The position numbers and the translations under genes are program-made. 64,000 bases of DNA from Phocoena phocoena. Its lineage: Eukaryota > Chordata > Mammalia > Artiodactyla > Phocoenidae. The first letter of the stretch is position 1; the number at the start of each line of letters is the position of its first letter. The DNA lies in contig NC_089226.1 in assembly GCF_963924675.1 (NCBI RefSeq), forward strand, positions 42,425,124 to 42,489,123. The letters are read 5' to 3'. Below the pieces are notes generated by a model, which saw only the letters and a list, made by a program, of their open reading frames with translations, was not told where the DNA came from and searched no databases. Positions 36,930 through 48,839 of this stretch are shown in pieces.

Positions 36930-37761
36930 ATGCTGAATTCTCTTAGCTTTCGCTTGTTTGTAAAGGTTTTAATTTGTCCATCGAGATCCTTGCTGGGTAG
37001 CGTAATCTTGGTTGTAGGCTTTTCCCTTTCATCACTTTCAATATGTCCTGCCACTCCCTTCTGGCTTGCAGAGTTTCTGATGAAAGATCAGCTGTTAACC
37101 TTAAGGGATTCCCCTGTATGTTATTTGTTGTTTTTCCTTCGCTGCTTTTAATATCTTTCCTTTGTATTTAATTTTTGAAAGTCTGATTAACAGGTGTCTT
37201 GGTGTGTTTTTCCTTGTATTTATCCTGTATGGGACTCTCTGTGCTTCCTGGACTTAATTACCTATTTCCTTTCCCATATTAGGGAAATTTTCAACTATAA
37301 TCTCTTCAAATATTTTCTCAGTCCCTTTCTTTTTCTCTTGTTCTTCTGGGATATGTATAATTTGCATGTTGGTGCATTTAATGTTGTCCCAGTGGTCTCT
37401 GAGAGTGTCCTCAGTTCTTTTCATTATGTTTTCTTTATTCTGCTCTGCAGTAGTTATTTTCACTATTTTATCTTCCAGGTCACTTATCCGTTCTTCTGAC
37501 TCAGTTATTCTGCTTTTAATTCCATCTAGAGAATTTTTAATTTCATTTATTCATCATTGTTTGTTTGCTCTTTAGTTCGTCTAGGTCCTTGTTAAACATT
37601 TCTTGTATTTACTTCATTCTATTTCCAAGATTTTGGATCATGTTTACTATCATTATTCTGAATTCTTTTTCAGGTAGACTGCCTATTTCCTCTTCATTTG
37701 TTTGGTCTGGTGAGTTTTTACCTTGCTCCTTCATCTGCTGTGTGTTTCTCTGTCTTCTCAT
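36930..37761 (-). pseudogene. L1 ORF1 remnant (RNA-binding protein)
   Basis: The decayed ORF1 starts at an ATG at 37,761 (reading MRRQRNTQQMKEQGKN). It is open to 37,609 as the tail of a longer minus-strand frame. A 69-codon open piece at 37,254-37,463 and further ORF1-like sequence to about 36,930 follow. ORF1 protein normally trimerises and coats L1 RNA. A frame that runs upstream of the start into the 5'UTR is not part of the protein. Several stops interrupt it. Confidence 0.85.
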
Positions 37762-40156
37762 TTTGCTTAACTTACTGTGTTTGGGGTCCCCTTTTTGCAG
37801 GTTGTCGGTTCGTAGTTCCTGTTGTTTTTGGTGTCTGCCCCCAGTGGCTGGCGTTGGTTTAGTGGGTTGTGTAGGCTTCCTGGTGGAGGGACTAGTTCCT
37901 GTGTTCTGGTGGATGAGGGTGGATCTTGTCTTTCTGGTGGGCAGGTCCACGTCTGGTGGTGTGTTTTGGAGTGCCTGTGACCTTATTATGATCTTAAGCA
38001 GCCTTTCTGCTAGTGGGTGGAGTTGTGTTCCTGTCTTGCTAGTTGTTTGACATAGGGTGTCCAGCACTGTATCTTGCTGGTCTTTGAGTGTAGCTGTGTC
38101 TTGGCATTGAGATGGAGATCTCTGGAGGTTTTTGCCATTTGATATTTTGTGGAGCTGGGCGGTCTCTGGTGGACCAATGTCCTGTACTCAGCTCTCCCAC
38201 CTCAGAGGCACAGGCTTGACTCACGGCCAGAGCACCAAGGTCCTGTCATCCACACGGCTCAGAATAAAAGGGAGAAAAAGAAAAAGAAAAATAATAAGAA
38301 AATTAAATAAAGTTATCAAAATAAAAATTAAAAAAACATTAAAAAGTAAAAAAATAGAAGCAAAGAAAGAAAGAAGAGAGCAACCAAACCAAAAAACATA
38401 TCCACCAATGATAAGAAATGCTAGGGCTTCCCTGGTGGCGCAGTGGTTGAGAATCTGCCTGCTAATGCAGGGGACACGAGTTCGAGCCCTGGTCTGGGAG
38501 GATCCCACATGCCACGGAGCAACTGTGAGCCACAACTACTGAGCCTGAACGTCTGGAGCCTGTACTCCACAACAAGAGAGGCTGCGATAGTGAGAAGCCC
38601 ACACACCGTGATGAAGAGTGGCCCCTGCTTGCCTCAACTAGAGAAAGTCCTCACACAGAAATTAAGACCCAACACAGCAAAAATAAATAAATTAATTTCA
38701 GATGCAGGCTTGTGACATCCCCTGTCACATAGTGGAGGATGTAAGTCAGGCACCAGCAGATAAACAAAGCTTTCACTTAAAAAAAAAAAAAAAGAAACAC
38801 TAAAAACTATACTTAAAAAAACCCCCAAAACGGGCAGACAGAACCCTAGGGCAAATGGTAAAAGCAAAGCTATACAGACAAAATTACACACAGAAGCATG
38901 CACATACATGCTCACAAAAAGAGAAAAAGGGGGGAAAAATATTTATATATATCGTTTCTCCCAAAGTCCACCTCCTCAATTTGGGATGATTCGTTGCCTA
39001 TTTAGGTATTCTAGAGATTCAGGGTACATCAAGTTGATTGTGGAGATTTAATCCACTACTCTGGTGGCTGCTGGGAGAGATTTCCCTTTCTCTTCTTTGT
39101 TCTCATAGCTCTGGGGGTTCAGCTATGGATTTGGCCTCACCTCTGGGTGTAGATTGCCTGAGGGTATCTGTTCTTCACCCAGACAGGACGGGGTTAAAGG
39201 AGAAGCTGATTAGGGAGCTCTGGCTCACTCAGGCCGGGAGGAGGAAGGGGTATGGAATGCAGGGCCAGCCTCTGGTGGCAGAGGCCGGCATGATGTTGCA
39301 CCACCCTGAGGTGCGCCGTGTGTTCTCCCAGGGAAGTTGTCCCTGGATGATGGTACCCTGGCAGTGGCGGGCTGCACAGGCTCCTGGGAAGGGAGGTGTG
39401 GAGAGTGACCTGTGCTTGCACACTGGCTTCTTGGTGGCTGAAGCAGCAGCTTTAGCATCTCATGCCCGTCTCTGGTGTCCATGCTGATAGCTGCGGTTCG
39501 CAGCCAGCTCTAGAGCTCGTTTAGGTGGTGCTCTGAATCCCCTCTCTTCGCGCACCCGGAACAATGTTTGCTTGCCTCTTAGGCAGTTCCAGGCTTTTTC
39601 CTGGACTCCCTCCCGGCTAGCTGTGGTGCACTAGCCCCCTTTAGGCTGTGTTCACACAGCCAACCCCAGTCCTCTCTCTGGGATCCGACCTCCAAAGCTG
39701 GAGCCTCAGCTCCCAGCCCCCACTTGCCCTGGCGGGTGAGCAGATGAGCCTCTCGGACTGGTGAGTGCTGGTCGGCACTGATCCTCTGTGTGGGAATTTC
39801 TCTGCTTTGCCCTCCACACCCCTGTTGCTGCGCTCTCCTCCGTGGCTCCGAAGCTTCTCCCTCTGCCACCCGCAGTCTCCACCCGTGAAGGGGCTTCCTA
39901 GTGTGTGGAAACCTTTCCTCCTTCACAGCTCCCTCCCACTGGTGCAGGTCCTGCCCCTATTCTTTTGTCTCTGTTTTTTCTTTTGCCCTACCCAGGTACT
40001 TGGGGAGTTTCTTGCCTTTTGGGAGGTCTGAGGTCTTCTGCCAGAGTTCAGTAGGTGTCTGTAGGAGTTGTTCCACATGTAGATGTATTTCTGATGTATC
40101 TGTTGGGAGGAAGGTGATCTCCATGTCTTACTCTTCCACCATCTTGAAATTCCTCC
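37762..40156 (-). promoter_or_regulatory. L1 5'UTR with internal promoter region
   Basis: A GC-rich 5'UTR leads into ORF1. It is notably G+C-rich from 39,040 to 40,130 and A-rich at 38,270-38,395. L1 5'UTRs hold a pol II sense promoter and often an antisense one. The 149-codon plus-strand frame at 39,038-39,487 lies in this antisense orientation but has no recognisable domain. Confidence 0.75.
38424..38700 (+). mobile_element. CHR-type SINE, long subtype, inside the L1 5'UTR
   Basis: It starts gggcttccctggtggcgcag and ends in an aaaaataaataaattaatt tail. It lies between an A-rich stretch of the L1 5'UTR and its continuation, so it landed in the L1 or arose with it. The flanks ataagaaatgcta and tttcagatgcagg share only a short match, so the target duplication is not clear. 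Confidence 0.93.
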
Positions 40157-40159
40157 AAC

Positions 40160-40300
40160 TCATTGAATTTCAAAAGGCATTTTTGAGCACAGCTTTTTCA
40201 TAATAGAGATTAATTGTCTTCTGTTGCACCATTCTGTGTCACAAAACACATAAAGTAGCAGACATAGATACCATTCGGGAAAACAACTTTCTAATGACAT
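40160..40300. other. Flank of the L1
   Basis: Unassigned AT-rich sequence. Confidence 0.3.
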
Positions 40301-40490
40301 ACATACATTTATTTGCTCACTAATTCACTCACTCATTTCATTCTTCAAAAATATACTGAGCTCAAATTAGATAACAGTGTTCTAGTTACTCATGATAAAA
40401 AAGATAAATAAGACAAGATACTAGACTTTGAAGAGATTATGATTCATAAGGGACCAGACATGTAAGGAAACAATTGCAATGGGGTGTGAT
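40300..40490 (+). repeat. Ancient mammalian repeat (same family as 3.3 kb), 5' part
   Basis: The 'actgagctcaaattagataacagtgttctagtta' and 'tgattcataagggaccagacatg' blocks correspond to the start of the unnamed dispersed repeat found at 3.3 and 58.7 kb. Confidence 0.5.
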
Positions 40491-40509
40491 TTGTTACAAT
40501 GCCTGTCTG

Positions 40510-40740
40510 TGCAAGATACATATGGGAACATTTTTCCCTGCCAGTATGAATATTTTATAAACATCATTTTCAATGATGGCATAATACATTTTAAGTAAAT
40601 ATTTCATCATATTCCAGACCATTTCTAAACTTTTGGAAAGTAATATTTTTACCCTAATATTTTACTATTACAAATGGTGTTTCAGTGAATATTTTTATGT
40701 TTTTTCCCTTGCATTTCCCCTTTGCATAAATAATTAGAAT
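40510..40740 (-). repeat. Old L1 3'-region fragment
   Basis: AT-rich antisense blocks ('tattacaaatggtgtttcagtgaatatttttatg', 'ttgcataaataattagaat') resemble old L1 3' ends, as at 45.3-45.8 kb. Confidence 0.4.
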
Positions 40741-40744
40741 AATT

Positions 40745-41685
40745 ATTTTTGAGTCTCAATGGATTTTAAAATTTTAAGACTCATGATACATGTTATAAAT
40801 TGTTTGTCTTAAATGTTATGAATTTATATTCTTCTAGAAATATATGAATCTGCCCACCTCACTGAATCCTTGACCTACATAATATAGTGTATTATATATA
40901 CTATATATTATAGTATGGTTTGGAAAAATTCTTGCAAATTAGATAAATGAAAAATGGTATTTCATAATATTTTCTATTTCTTAGATTATTGAAATTTTCA
41001 CATTTGCAGTTATTCAGCTACATTTCCTTTTTGGTGAATTGTCTGTTTTTATTTTGCTATATATAGTACTGCTTAAAATATTAGTAATTTTCTTATTAAT
41101 TGCATGAATTTTTTATGCATTAACAAAATTATCCTTTGACCATCATACGTGCTTCAAATGTGTTTTTATTTTCTATAAATCTCCACAGACAAAACCACAC
41201 AAAGCAACATATTTATTTCATCCCTGAAATGTGCCAAAAATACCAAGAAAGAATAAGGCATGTACCAAAGCTTAGTCTTGTTGGGGGAGGGCAGACTCCA
41301 TCACTAACTACATTAAAATGGGATATGTATTCATGAGAAAATTATGAATATAGTGTTCTAAGGGAGAAAAAGAAGGAACACACTACAATGTGTTGAAAAT
41401 ATGCTTTTGTACTCAACACCATTTCAATTTGACTCAAATACTTGACCGTATCTGAATGGTGTCCTTTGTATGGATAAGTGTGACATGAAGGGGGGCTCTT
41501 CGTGTTTGAAGAAGGCTCTGTTTTTGTCTGCTCAGCATATGAACACTTTTTTTGTGTTTGGAGAATCCCCTATCTTTAAGTTTGCTATTGGATGAGGAAG
41601 GAAGCGTCTATGTCCCATTCAATAACCTCTCCATCTTTACATACATCTGGGCTGTGGCTTCTGACCCAGGCTTGTCTCCTTCTCA
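40745..41685. other. Unassigned sequence upstream of the exon-like segment
   Basis: AT-rich DNA with no recognised repeat. The last part contains the pyrimidine-rich run leading to the acceptor-like site at 41,687. Confidence 0.35.
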
Positions 41686-41688
41686 CAG

Positions 41689-41760
41689 AAGCTGGGCAGT
41701 CTAGTGCGGAAGCTCTTTGGCAGTCGGAGCAGCAAAGACCCTGCTGTGTCCTCAGAATGA
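41689..41760 (+). other. Exon-like segment: acceptor, 23 codons, stop
   Basis: A good 3' splice-site context (cttgtctccttctcacag at 41,671-41,688) is followed by an open 72-nt segment. It reads KLGSLVRKLFGSRSSKDPAV and ends in SSE and a TGA at 41,758-41,760. An aataaa signal follows at 42,045-42,050, giving a plausible short 3'UTR. Codon use is G+C-richer than the surroundings. I do not recognise the protein. It could equally be chance. Confidence 0.25.
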
Positions 41761-42059
41761 GCAATACTATCCAGCGACCATTGAAGGCTGTGCAGTAGCA
41801 CAGCTGTGGAATCCCAGGATCCGTGGTAGCAGTGGATTCTGTGGCATTACTGAGGCTGTAATTCAGATGTCATGGCTTTTTCTTTTTTCCACCTTTGTGT
41901 TGTCTGTGTCTTCTTGGTGATTCTATAAGATGCCCAATAGCCTTTACTTCAGTTTTTCATTATTTAATTGGAATCACCAGGTGTTGATTTTTGTTGCTGT
42001 CAGTTAAGCATCTTGGCCAGTACAACTATTGTTGCTAGCTATGAAATAAACATTGGTGT

Positions 42060-42580
42060 GAAGTGGGTATGACTCAGAAAGACTTGCCCAATTTAGAGGC
42101 TCACTGGTTTGCTTAGAGCTGTTTTCCAGAGAGGGCAAGAGAGGTCTAGAGAAAACTAGCTAGTAACCCAATGCTCCTCTGCAGCTACATGGTGGAAGGG
42201 CCAGGGCTGGAACCCTGCCTCTTAATGACCAACATTCTCCTCTTTGCACTTTTTCTCAGTCCTGGCACACTGATTTGTGTGTTTCTGTGGCTGGTCCCTG
42301 TTTGCTTAGGTCACATAAATCAGATCCTATGCTTCTTAGGGACAGATCCTTTGTCCTCTCTTAATCCCCGCCCCCTTTTTTCCCCCACAATGTGGTCCTG
42401 CACAGAGTCAGAAACACAAGTTTACCTGACTAAGCACCTATGAGACTGAAGTGAAGTTCAACACAGTGTGTGTAAAACAAACATTGTCAAAATAAAGTCA
42501 ATGCAATTCAATTAATCAAATATATTGTATATTATACTAGATCATAAAAATAAATAAGACATCGTTTCTACTATTCGAGG
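42060..42580. other. Unassigned sequence
   Basis: The short 'gaaaactagctagtaacccaatg' block hints at a MIR remnant, but I cannot support it. Confidence 0.3.
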
Positions 42581-42582
<2 letters not shown>

Positions 42583-42616
<34 letters not shown>

Positions 42617-42618
42617 AC
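42583..42618 (+). repeat. (GT)n microsatellite
   Basis: About 16 gt units, followed by tctatc-type units. Confidence 0.95.
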
Positions 42619-42619
42619 A

Positions 42620-44100
42620 ATTTATCTATTATATAGGTGTCTATCATCTATCTATTTATATGGCAGAGATAAGGAAGACTTACATACAAAGCAGATAATA
42701 AATGAAATCATTTAACTTTTTTCTCTGATTTAATACACTTCATACAGGTTAGTTCATTAGAAAGTAGTGAGTTTGGCAAGTTCCTTTACATTCCTCTTTC
42801 TAAAGATCATTTTTAAATGATTTGTGATACCTTTAACAAAACAATAAATCAGGTTTTTAATCATGCTATAGGATTGATATATTCAACATTTCTGTCTAAA
42901 ACATTAGCTCAATCCGACTAACTATTTGGGTAATAACTCAAACTGAGAGAAGAAATGCTAAGGTTAATTATACATGTTTTCTACAGCTCTATAACTGCTT
43001 CATTCATTTTAATTTTGCATCAGTAAGTAAGCTTCTGGTAGTTTGAATCCCATGGCTTCTTACTGTGTGTCAGGTATTGCTCACACTCCTTTGGCCTCTG
43101 CTAGAGAAGCCAGCCTAGGATTCATACCCAGTAACTACACCAGGATACTATGAGTACTTACTTGGTTAATACTAAAGCATACAGCACTTGGGGATACTTT
43201 TCTCTGGTAGAGTCCTTTCTGGACATGTGTCCTTTTATGGGTATAGAAATGCTTGAGACATTTTTATTTCAGATTTCAGTATTTCTATTATATTAGAATA
43301 TCAAATACAGTTTGATGATTGGTTTGGGGTATTTACAAATTTCCTTATTCAGAAATTTAATTTTTTTTTACCATTTATAACTTTAAAATATGGAGTATAT
43401 TTTAATATACAGAATTCTAATAATATGCACCCTAAAATCTTCCTTGCATTCATGTTGAGAATCACACTCTAAATATTTATTAGTCTAAGTTCTGGATCAC
43501 ATATGAATTCATTTGAATGAACTAAGTGTTGCTTCTTGGTATAAAATTTCAATATACAGAAGAAATGCAAGAGAGTATTCCTTATTAATGGCTGTTAATG
43601 GCCCCTAACTGCACAGTCTTTAGAGGAGTAATTATTACCTTGCTTTGAAGTATAAACAGAAGATTATCCTTTCGTATGTAAATTGGTATTTTCTGCTTGG
43701 AAATTATGTAGTCTTCAATTTGTGACATTCTACAGTTCTCATTCTTCCCAGGTCATCACATTAGGACTCAGTAAGGCCAGTAGGCAGTGTGCAAATGGGC
43801 TGACTTCAGGCTGGTTTTTTTTGGCCATGCATGTGAGAGTTCTTCTCCTATGTACACTTGATGAGTAGCAACTAAAGGCCAAGGGCAACAGCTGATTAGC
43901 TCCATGGTTCTTTCACTCTTGCCTATTAGGTCATAGGGAAGACCCTCTGTGAGTACAAATGAGCTGTGGGGAAAAAACAAATAAAGGGAGAAGGGAGAAA
44001 GTCACCCAAAATCATCAGTCCAAAAAAAATTGTTTGTATATAACCAGGAGACATTGTGTAGCTATTAAAATGCTCACACTTATATTAAAAACTAAAAGCT
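42620..44100. other. Unassigned sequence
   Basis: No supported feature is seen over about 1.5 kb. Confidence 0.4.
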
Positions 44101-44101
44101 T

Positions 44102-44442
44102 GGGCTTCCCTAGTGGTGCAGTGGTTAAAAATCTGCCTGCCAATGCAGGGGACATGGGTTTGAGCCCTGGTCCAGGAAGATCCCACATGCCGCGGAGCAA
44201 CAACTACTGAGCCTGTGCTCTAGAACCCGTAAGCCACAACTACTAAGCCCACATGCCATAACTACTGAAGCCTGTGTGCCTAGAGCCCGTGCTCCACAAC
44301 AAGAGAAGCCACTGCAATGAGGAGCCTGCATACAGCAACGAAGAGTAGCCTCCACTCACCATAACTAGAGAAAGCCCATGCACAGCAGCAAAGACCTAAC
44401 ACAGCCAAAAATAAATGCTTGAATGAATAAATAAATAAATTT
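44102..44442 (+). mobile_element. CHR-type SINE, long subtype
   Basis: It starts gggcttccctagtggtgcag and contains four diverged 'cacaactactaagcc' units. It ends with 'cacagccaaaaataaatg' and (aaat)n. Divergence is higher than in the short CHR copies. Open frames of 60-83 codons across it are by-products. Confidence 0.94.
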
Positions 44443-44554
44443 ATTAGAGAAAACAACAACAAAAAACCTAACAGTTTAATGAGATAAACACCTGGCTTCC
44501 AAAGATGACCACTATGAAAGAATCAGTACTTACCTGGTTGTATAAATTAGCATG

Positions 44555-44795
44555 GAGTAATAATTATGAGTGCAAGCTTTGGAGTTAGACTTTCTGGGAA
44601 TCCTCAGCTTCACGATTCACTTTCTAAATGACCTTGGCTAAGTTACTTAACTACTTGTTGTCACAGCTTGTTCATTATGTGACTCTCAATTATTGTACCT
44701 AACTCATAGGCTGGTTGTAAAAATTAGGTAAGGTAATCCATGTCAGAACTTTAAAAAGAACCTGGTTCAATAAACTCTGGTAATTATTATCTTTA
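44555..44795 (+). repeat. MIR SINE
   Basis: MIR blocks occur in order: 'agtgcaagctttggagttagac', 'aaatgaccttggctaagttactta', 'tgtacctaactcataggctggttgt'. Confidence 0.9.
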
Positions 44796-44959
44796 TTGCC
44801 TGTAAGATAAAATGTCATCACTAAAATTAACCATATAAACACATTAATAGCTTTTTAAAATAATGTGGATATTTGAAATAAAGAAATAAATCTTGAGATG
44901 GAAGAAACAAAGAGTTATAATTATGTTTTCTTTGTTCATATCATTTCTTCTCAGTGTGG

Positions 44960-45160
44960 TATCTTTGGAAAGAAAATGGAACTTGGGTTTGAATCCTGGT
45001 TTCATCTTAGTAGTTACTAGCTGTGTAAATGACTAAGTTACTTGACCTCTGTTAGCATCAATTTGCTCATTTTAACTATAAGTATGATCCTACTTTTCTC
45101 AATATATTGATGTGAAGTCCAACTGAGATAGCGTATTAAATGTTTATAGACCAGAATGGC
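44960..45160 (+). repeat. MIR SINE
   Basis: Blocks 'gggtttgaatcctggtttca', 'agctgtgtaaatgactaagttacttgacct' and a 3' part to about 45,150 follow MIR. It is the second MIR in 0.5 kb. Confidence 0.85.
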
Positions 45161-45254
45161 AACTGAACAGATGTTTGTTCTTTTCCCTCTGGATCAAAAT
45201 CAATACAATTTGACTTTAGTTTGGCACAATAAATACCAAAGTTCTGCACCTTAA

Positions 45255-45850
45255 AAAAGTAGTTTTATGTTTATTTAATAAAACATGTCCATGTGCATAC
45301 TCATTGTTAAAAAAAAGCAAGAAAATCATGTAAAGATGTAAAAATTGCCTAAAATTCCAATATCCAAAGAGAATCATTTTTGACATTTGAAAAATAGTAT
45401 TTCATCCAGATATTGCTCTATTCATCTATAAATATTTATATTTATATGTAGACTGTTATATAAATAGGTTCATAATAGACATGTAGTTCTGTAACTTGAT
45501 TTTTTTCCCCCTCTTGAATATATTTGTGGACAGCTTTCTGATTCAATACATACAAATATATAACATTATTTTTAATGACTGTATAGGATTTCATTTTAAA
45601 TTTCTTACAGAATTTACTTAATCAGCATCCAATTGATATTTACTTCATTTCCAATTTGTCTCTGTTAAAACAGTGCTGCCATGTTACACGTATATGTAAC
45701 ACACGTGCACATATATTTTCTTGTGCTTGAATAATTTTCTATACTTAAGTTATGGAAAGTAGAATTGCTGCATCATGGTGGACACACAGCTTATATTTTG
45801 AAGCATGTTTTAAATTGTAATTGCTTATGTTTCCTGGATTATTAGAGCAA
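45255..45850 (-). repeat. Old L1 3'-region fragment
   Basis: Antisense old-L1 blocks: 'gtatttcatccagatattgctc', 'tcatttccaatttgtctctgttaaaacagtgctgcc', 'ggaaagtagaattgctgcatc'. No coding frame is present. Confidence 0.5.
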
Positions 45851-46349
45851 ACATAATATTTTATGAACATTTTTTTCTTTTATCATGGGGAAGAGTCAAA
45901 GGGCTTGGGGAGGAGTTAAAGGACCAGGCGATCAGGGCCATGTCCCATGCTTACTGTCCATTGCCCCACACAGGAGAGTTAAAGGTGCTATTGTATTAAG
46001 ATAGCTTCAGGACAGTATGTTCCAAGGCAGCCAAAGGACAAATACTGTGGTTTCTTTCTAGTGTAGATGCTGACTACAAGGCGTTATGTGAAAAGAAAAA
46101 GAAGGCAACATTTTCTCAGAATGTTTTCTTAAATTCTTTTCAAAATACGTCCAGATTTCCCTCAGTACATTCAGTCTTTTTTCAAAGACAACCTGAAAAA
46201 AATCTCTAGAGAGTTTCTTTTAGATGTCAATATTTTTACGAAGGTGCTTCTTAATCTGATTTATTTCAGAAAACTATGTCATGGATTATGAATAATACAC
46301 AGTTTATATCATACACTAGAACTGTTTATACACATTAAGTAATTAAAGT

Positions 46350-46510
46350 TATTTATTGGGCCTTTATTATGTGGCAGCAGTGTAATTCATTTAATTATCT
46401 CAATGATCTTACAACAAGTTAAAATCTTTATTCATACTCATTGATGAAAAAAATCCGAGGCTCCAGAGAATTTGAGTAGCTTGAGCGAACTCATAGTAAG
46501 TGGTCCAGCC
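46350..46510 (-). repeat. MIR SINE, reverse orientation
   Basis: Reverse MIR: 'attaattatctcaatgatctt'-like, 'cattgatgaaaaaaatccgaggctccagag', 'gaactcatagtaagtgg'. It is diverged. Confidence 0.65.
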
Positions 46511-46519
46511 ACTTTTTCA

Positions 46520-47370
46520 TAGCATGCAATAAATTCCATATAATTTGATTACATTACATTGTGATCATATTTATTTATTTATTTGTCTATTTATTAAAGC
46601 TTTATATTATATGAGTAACAGAGTTGATTAAATGCTATTTGTAAAATTTTTTTATTTGAAATTTTGCTATAGGGCTTTGAAAAGGAATGTAACCAGTTCT
46701 ATGCCATGTTTTGAGGCAAAAGCAGATTCAACTGAAATCATTAGGACTTATTTCTCCTTTTTTTAGATGTAGCACAGTGCATGTAAAAAGGTAAAGGGAA
46801 TTACATCTCTGTGTGTGTTAATATTTTTATGTGTATGTATGAATATGTATGTGTGTATATGGACACATGCATATGCATAGACTTAAATAAATGATACCAT
46901 CTAAAAATAACTATTTTATGAGTTTATTTGACAGACTGCAATTAGCTTTATAGGCTCTATGTTTGGTAAGGGTAGGAACACAACATAGTTGCTAGATAAA
47001 CTTATTGAATTAAACTGTACTGCGCTGCCAATAAATGAGTTGTCAGAGATGTTATCTGTTCCTTATTTAACTAAAGTTTAACCTTTAGTTATATAACATA
47101 TTAACTCATAATTGTCCTTGTTCTGTCAAAAAATGTCAGATTAATAGTGTGTAGAGTTGGAAATCTCAAATGAAGTATTATGAAAAATGAATTTCTATAA
47201 GCCATCTGTAAACGATATAAGCAAATATCAGACTGAGATGTAAGTCACGATATTCATTTATTTCTCGTCATTGATGTTCTTAAACTTACTGTTACTACAC
47301 TCTCGTGTAGTCATATGGGAGGCAATATAGGGTTGTGAACAGTCATATGGGTGTCCATATAGGGTATAAG
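46520..47370. other. Unassigned AT-rich sequence
   Basis: Includes a (TATT)n run at 46,567-46,590 and a gt/at-rich tract at 46,810-46,862. Nothing else is recognised. Confidence 0.4.
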
Positions 47371-47375
47371 GTGTC

Positions 47376-47585
47376 TGCTCTGATGCTAGACTACCTGGGT
47401 TCAAATCTTAGTCCTACAAAAAGTTGTATGGGTAAATTACTTCAGCTCTCCATGCCCCATGTTAGTTTTAAAAATGGTGAAAATAATAGCAATCACTTGA
47501 TAGGGTTACTGTGAGGATAAATGAGTTAATATAGTAATATGCTTAGAACAGTGCTTGGCTCAAAGGGCCAGTAAAAATTAGTCTA
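47376..47585 (+). repeat. MIR SINE, well preserved
   Basis: Among the clearest MIRs of the window: 'gctagactacctgggttcaaatc', 'gatagggttactgtgaggataaatgagttaata', 'cttagaacagtgcttggctc'. Confidence 0.96.
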
Positions 47586-47754
47586 CTAAAAGACCTTCTT
47601 CCAATTTTCCTCCTTTCCTCACACTGCAAACTTTAAAAAATGTGATCTGTGAAACACTTGCACAGAGTTATATTTTTTCTACTTCTGCACACTAGCAGAA
47701 ATGTCTTTGAATCTTATTATTACAATTAAATTATTTTCTTTGTATAATCATTGC

Positions 47755-47960
47755 AGAGAGGCAACATAATGTAAAACAAAGTGCAGGAGATTTAGAATCA
47801 GGAAGAGATGGGTTCGAAATCTGGATGATCATTTACTTATTCTGTGACTTGGGAAAGTTACTAACCATAGTGTCTAATAAAACAAAGATACTTTAAACCT
47901 TACTTTGTACCTATCTAGTACCTAGGTACAAGAACTAAGCTATGATAGATGCTCACAAAT
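47755..47960 (+). repeat. MIR SINE
   Basis: Blocks 'gagatttagaatcaggaagag', 'gggttcgaaatctgg', 'ttctgtgacttgggaaagttact' follow MIR. The 3' half is lost. Confidence 0.8.
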
Positions 47961-47974
47961 AAAATTGTTTCCTC

Positions 47975-48070
47975 TATTAACTGTGAAATTCTTAATGGTA
48001 GGACCATGTCTTATTTATCTGTGAGTTCAACTGGAGTTTAGTTCAAGACTACACATGTATTTAATTTTAC
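47975..48070 (+). repeat. L2 3' terminus
   Basis: The 'ctgtgaaattcttaatggtaggaccatgtcttatttatct' block is the L2 3' end. Confidence 0.65.
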
Positions 48071-48074
48071 TTAG

Positions 48075-48835
48075 TTATATTATGATTTAAGCCAAATTGA
48101 CACATTCACCCAATGCTTTATGTTATCTGGCATAAAGCATTGCTGGGTCCTGGAGCTCAAGTCATATCCTTGGTACACTGCCCTACTTTGTCTCTCTCAA
48201 TTGACTCTATTTTTAGGAAAGTATGCCTTCCTTTGTGGTAAGACAATTGCCAGTAAATATAGGCTCTTATATTTTCCCGTCAATAATCACAATGGAAAGA
48301 AAATGTCCAGACTTGAATACCATTGGCTGTTATTGCTTAGGCTTTTGTCTCTCCCTAGAGCCAGAAAGTTCTGATCCACAGTGAGGAAGTGATTTCTCTC
48401 TAGGAAAATGGTGGTGCTCCAATCAGAGAAAAGTATGAGAGGATGCTGATGGGCTGCTTTACAGGTGCTAAATCAAGACCTAACCTGTAAGACAAGGCAG
48501 GTCTAGAAAGGCATTGGAGAAACGGCTGCCATGGCTGGAACTGGTATAAAGTTCAGACAACATTCTGGGTGTGCCACTTTCACTTAAGCTGATTTTAATC
48601 ATAGAACATGGGGATTAAAGGAAGTTGAAGGAAAAAGATCTTTATATAAGGGGCTGTTATAAAAAGCAGGTGATAGAGGGAATTTCATTAATTCAATACA
48701 AATTTGAGTACCTATTATCTGTTGGACTTTGTTCTTTTATGTTGAGCCGATGAACACCTAGTTCCAATGTTATCTGTATGTTCTACTAATTCTTATTCTT
48801 TTAGTCAAAGCGCTTTTGACAATATTTGTTATACA
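48075..48835. other. Unassigned sequence
   Basis: An 84-codon frame at 48,120-48,374 shows no domain. Parts look like an ancient repeat that I cannot name. Confidence 0.35.
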
Positions 48836-48839
48836 TTAA

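Larger units (their letters stand above)
32676..40156 (-). mobile_element. Near-full-length antisense L1 (5'UTR, ORF1, ORF2, 3'UTR), inactive
   Basis: On the minus strand this is a complete L1 layout: 5' end ggaggaatttcaagatgg at about 40,156, a 2.4-kb GC-rich 5'UTR, ORF1 from 37,761, ORF2 from about 36,826 to about 33,040, a 3'UTR and a poly-A (poly-T at 32,677-32,688). The total is about 7.5 kb including a 275-bp SINE in the 5'UTR. Both ORFs are broken by stops and frameshifts, so it cannot transpose. No clear target duplication is found, perhaps through decay. The GC-rich 5'UTR is of the kind seen in cetartiodactyl L1s. Confidence 0.93.

Noticed and set aside
37761..38067. N-terminal extension of L1 ORF1 upstream of the 37,761 ATG
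   Set aside because: The open frame continues into the 5'UTR by chance; related ORF1 proteins begin at the MRRQRNTQQ-type start.
39038..39487. 149-codon plus-strand open frame as a gene
   Set aside because: It lies wholly within the antisense L1 5'UTR; the length is explained by high G+C. Kept only as a possible antisense-transcript note.
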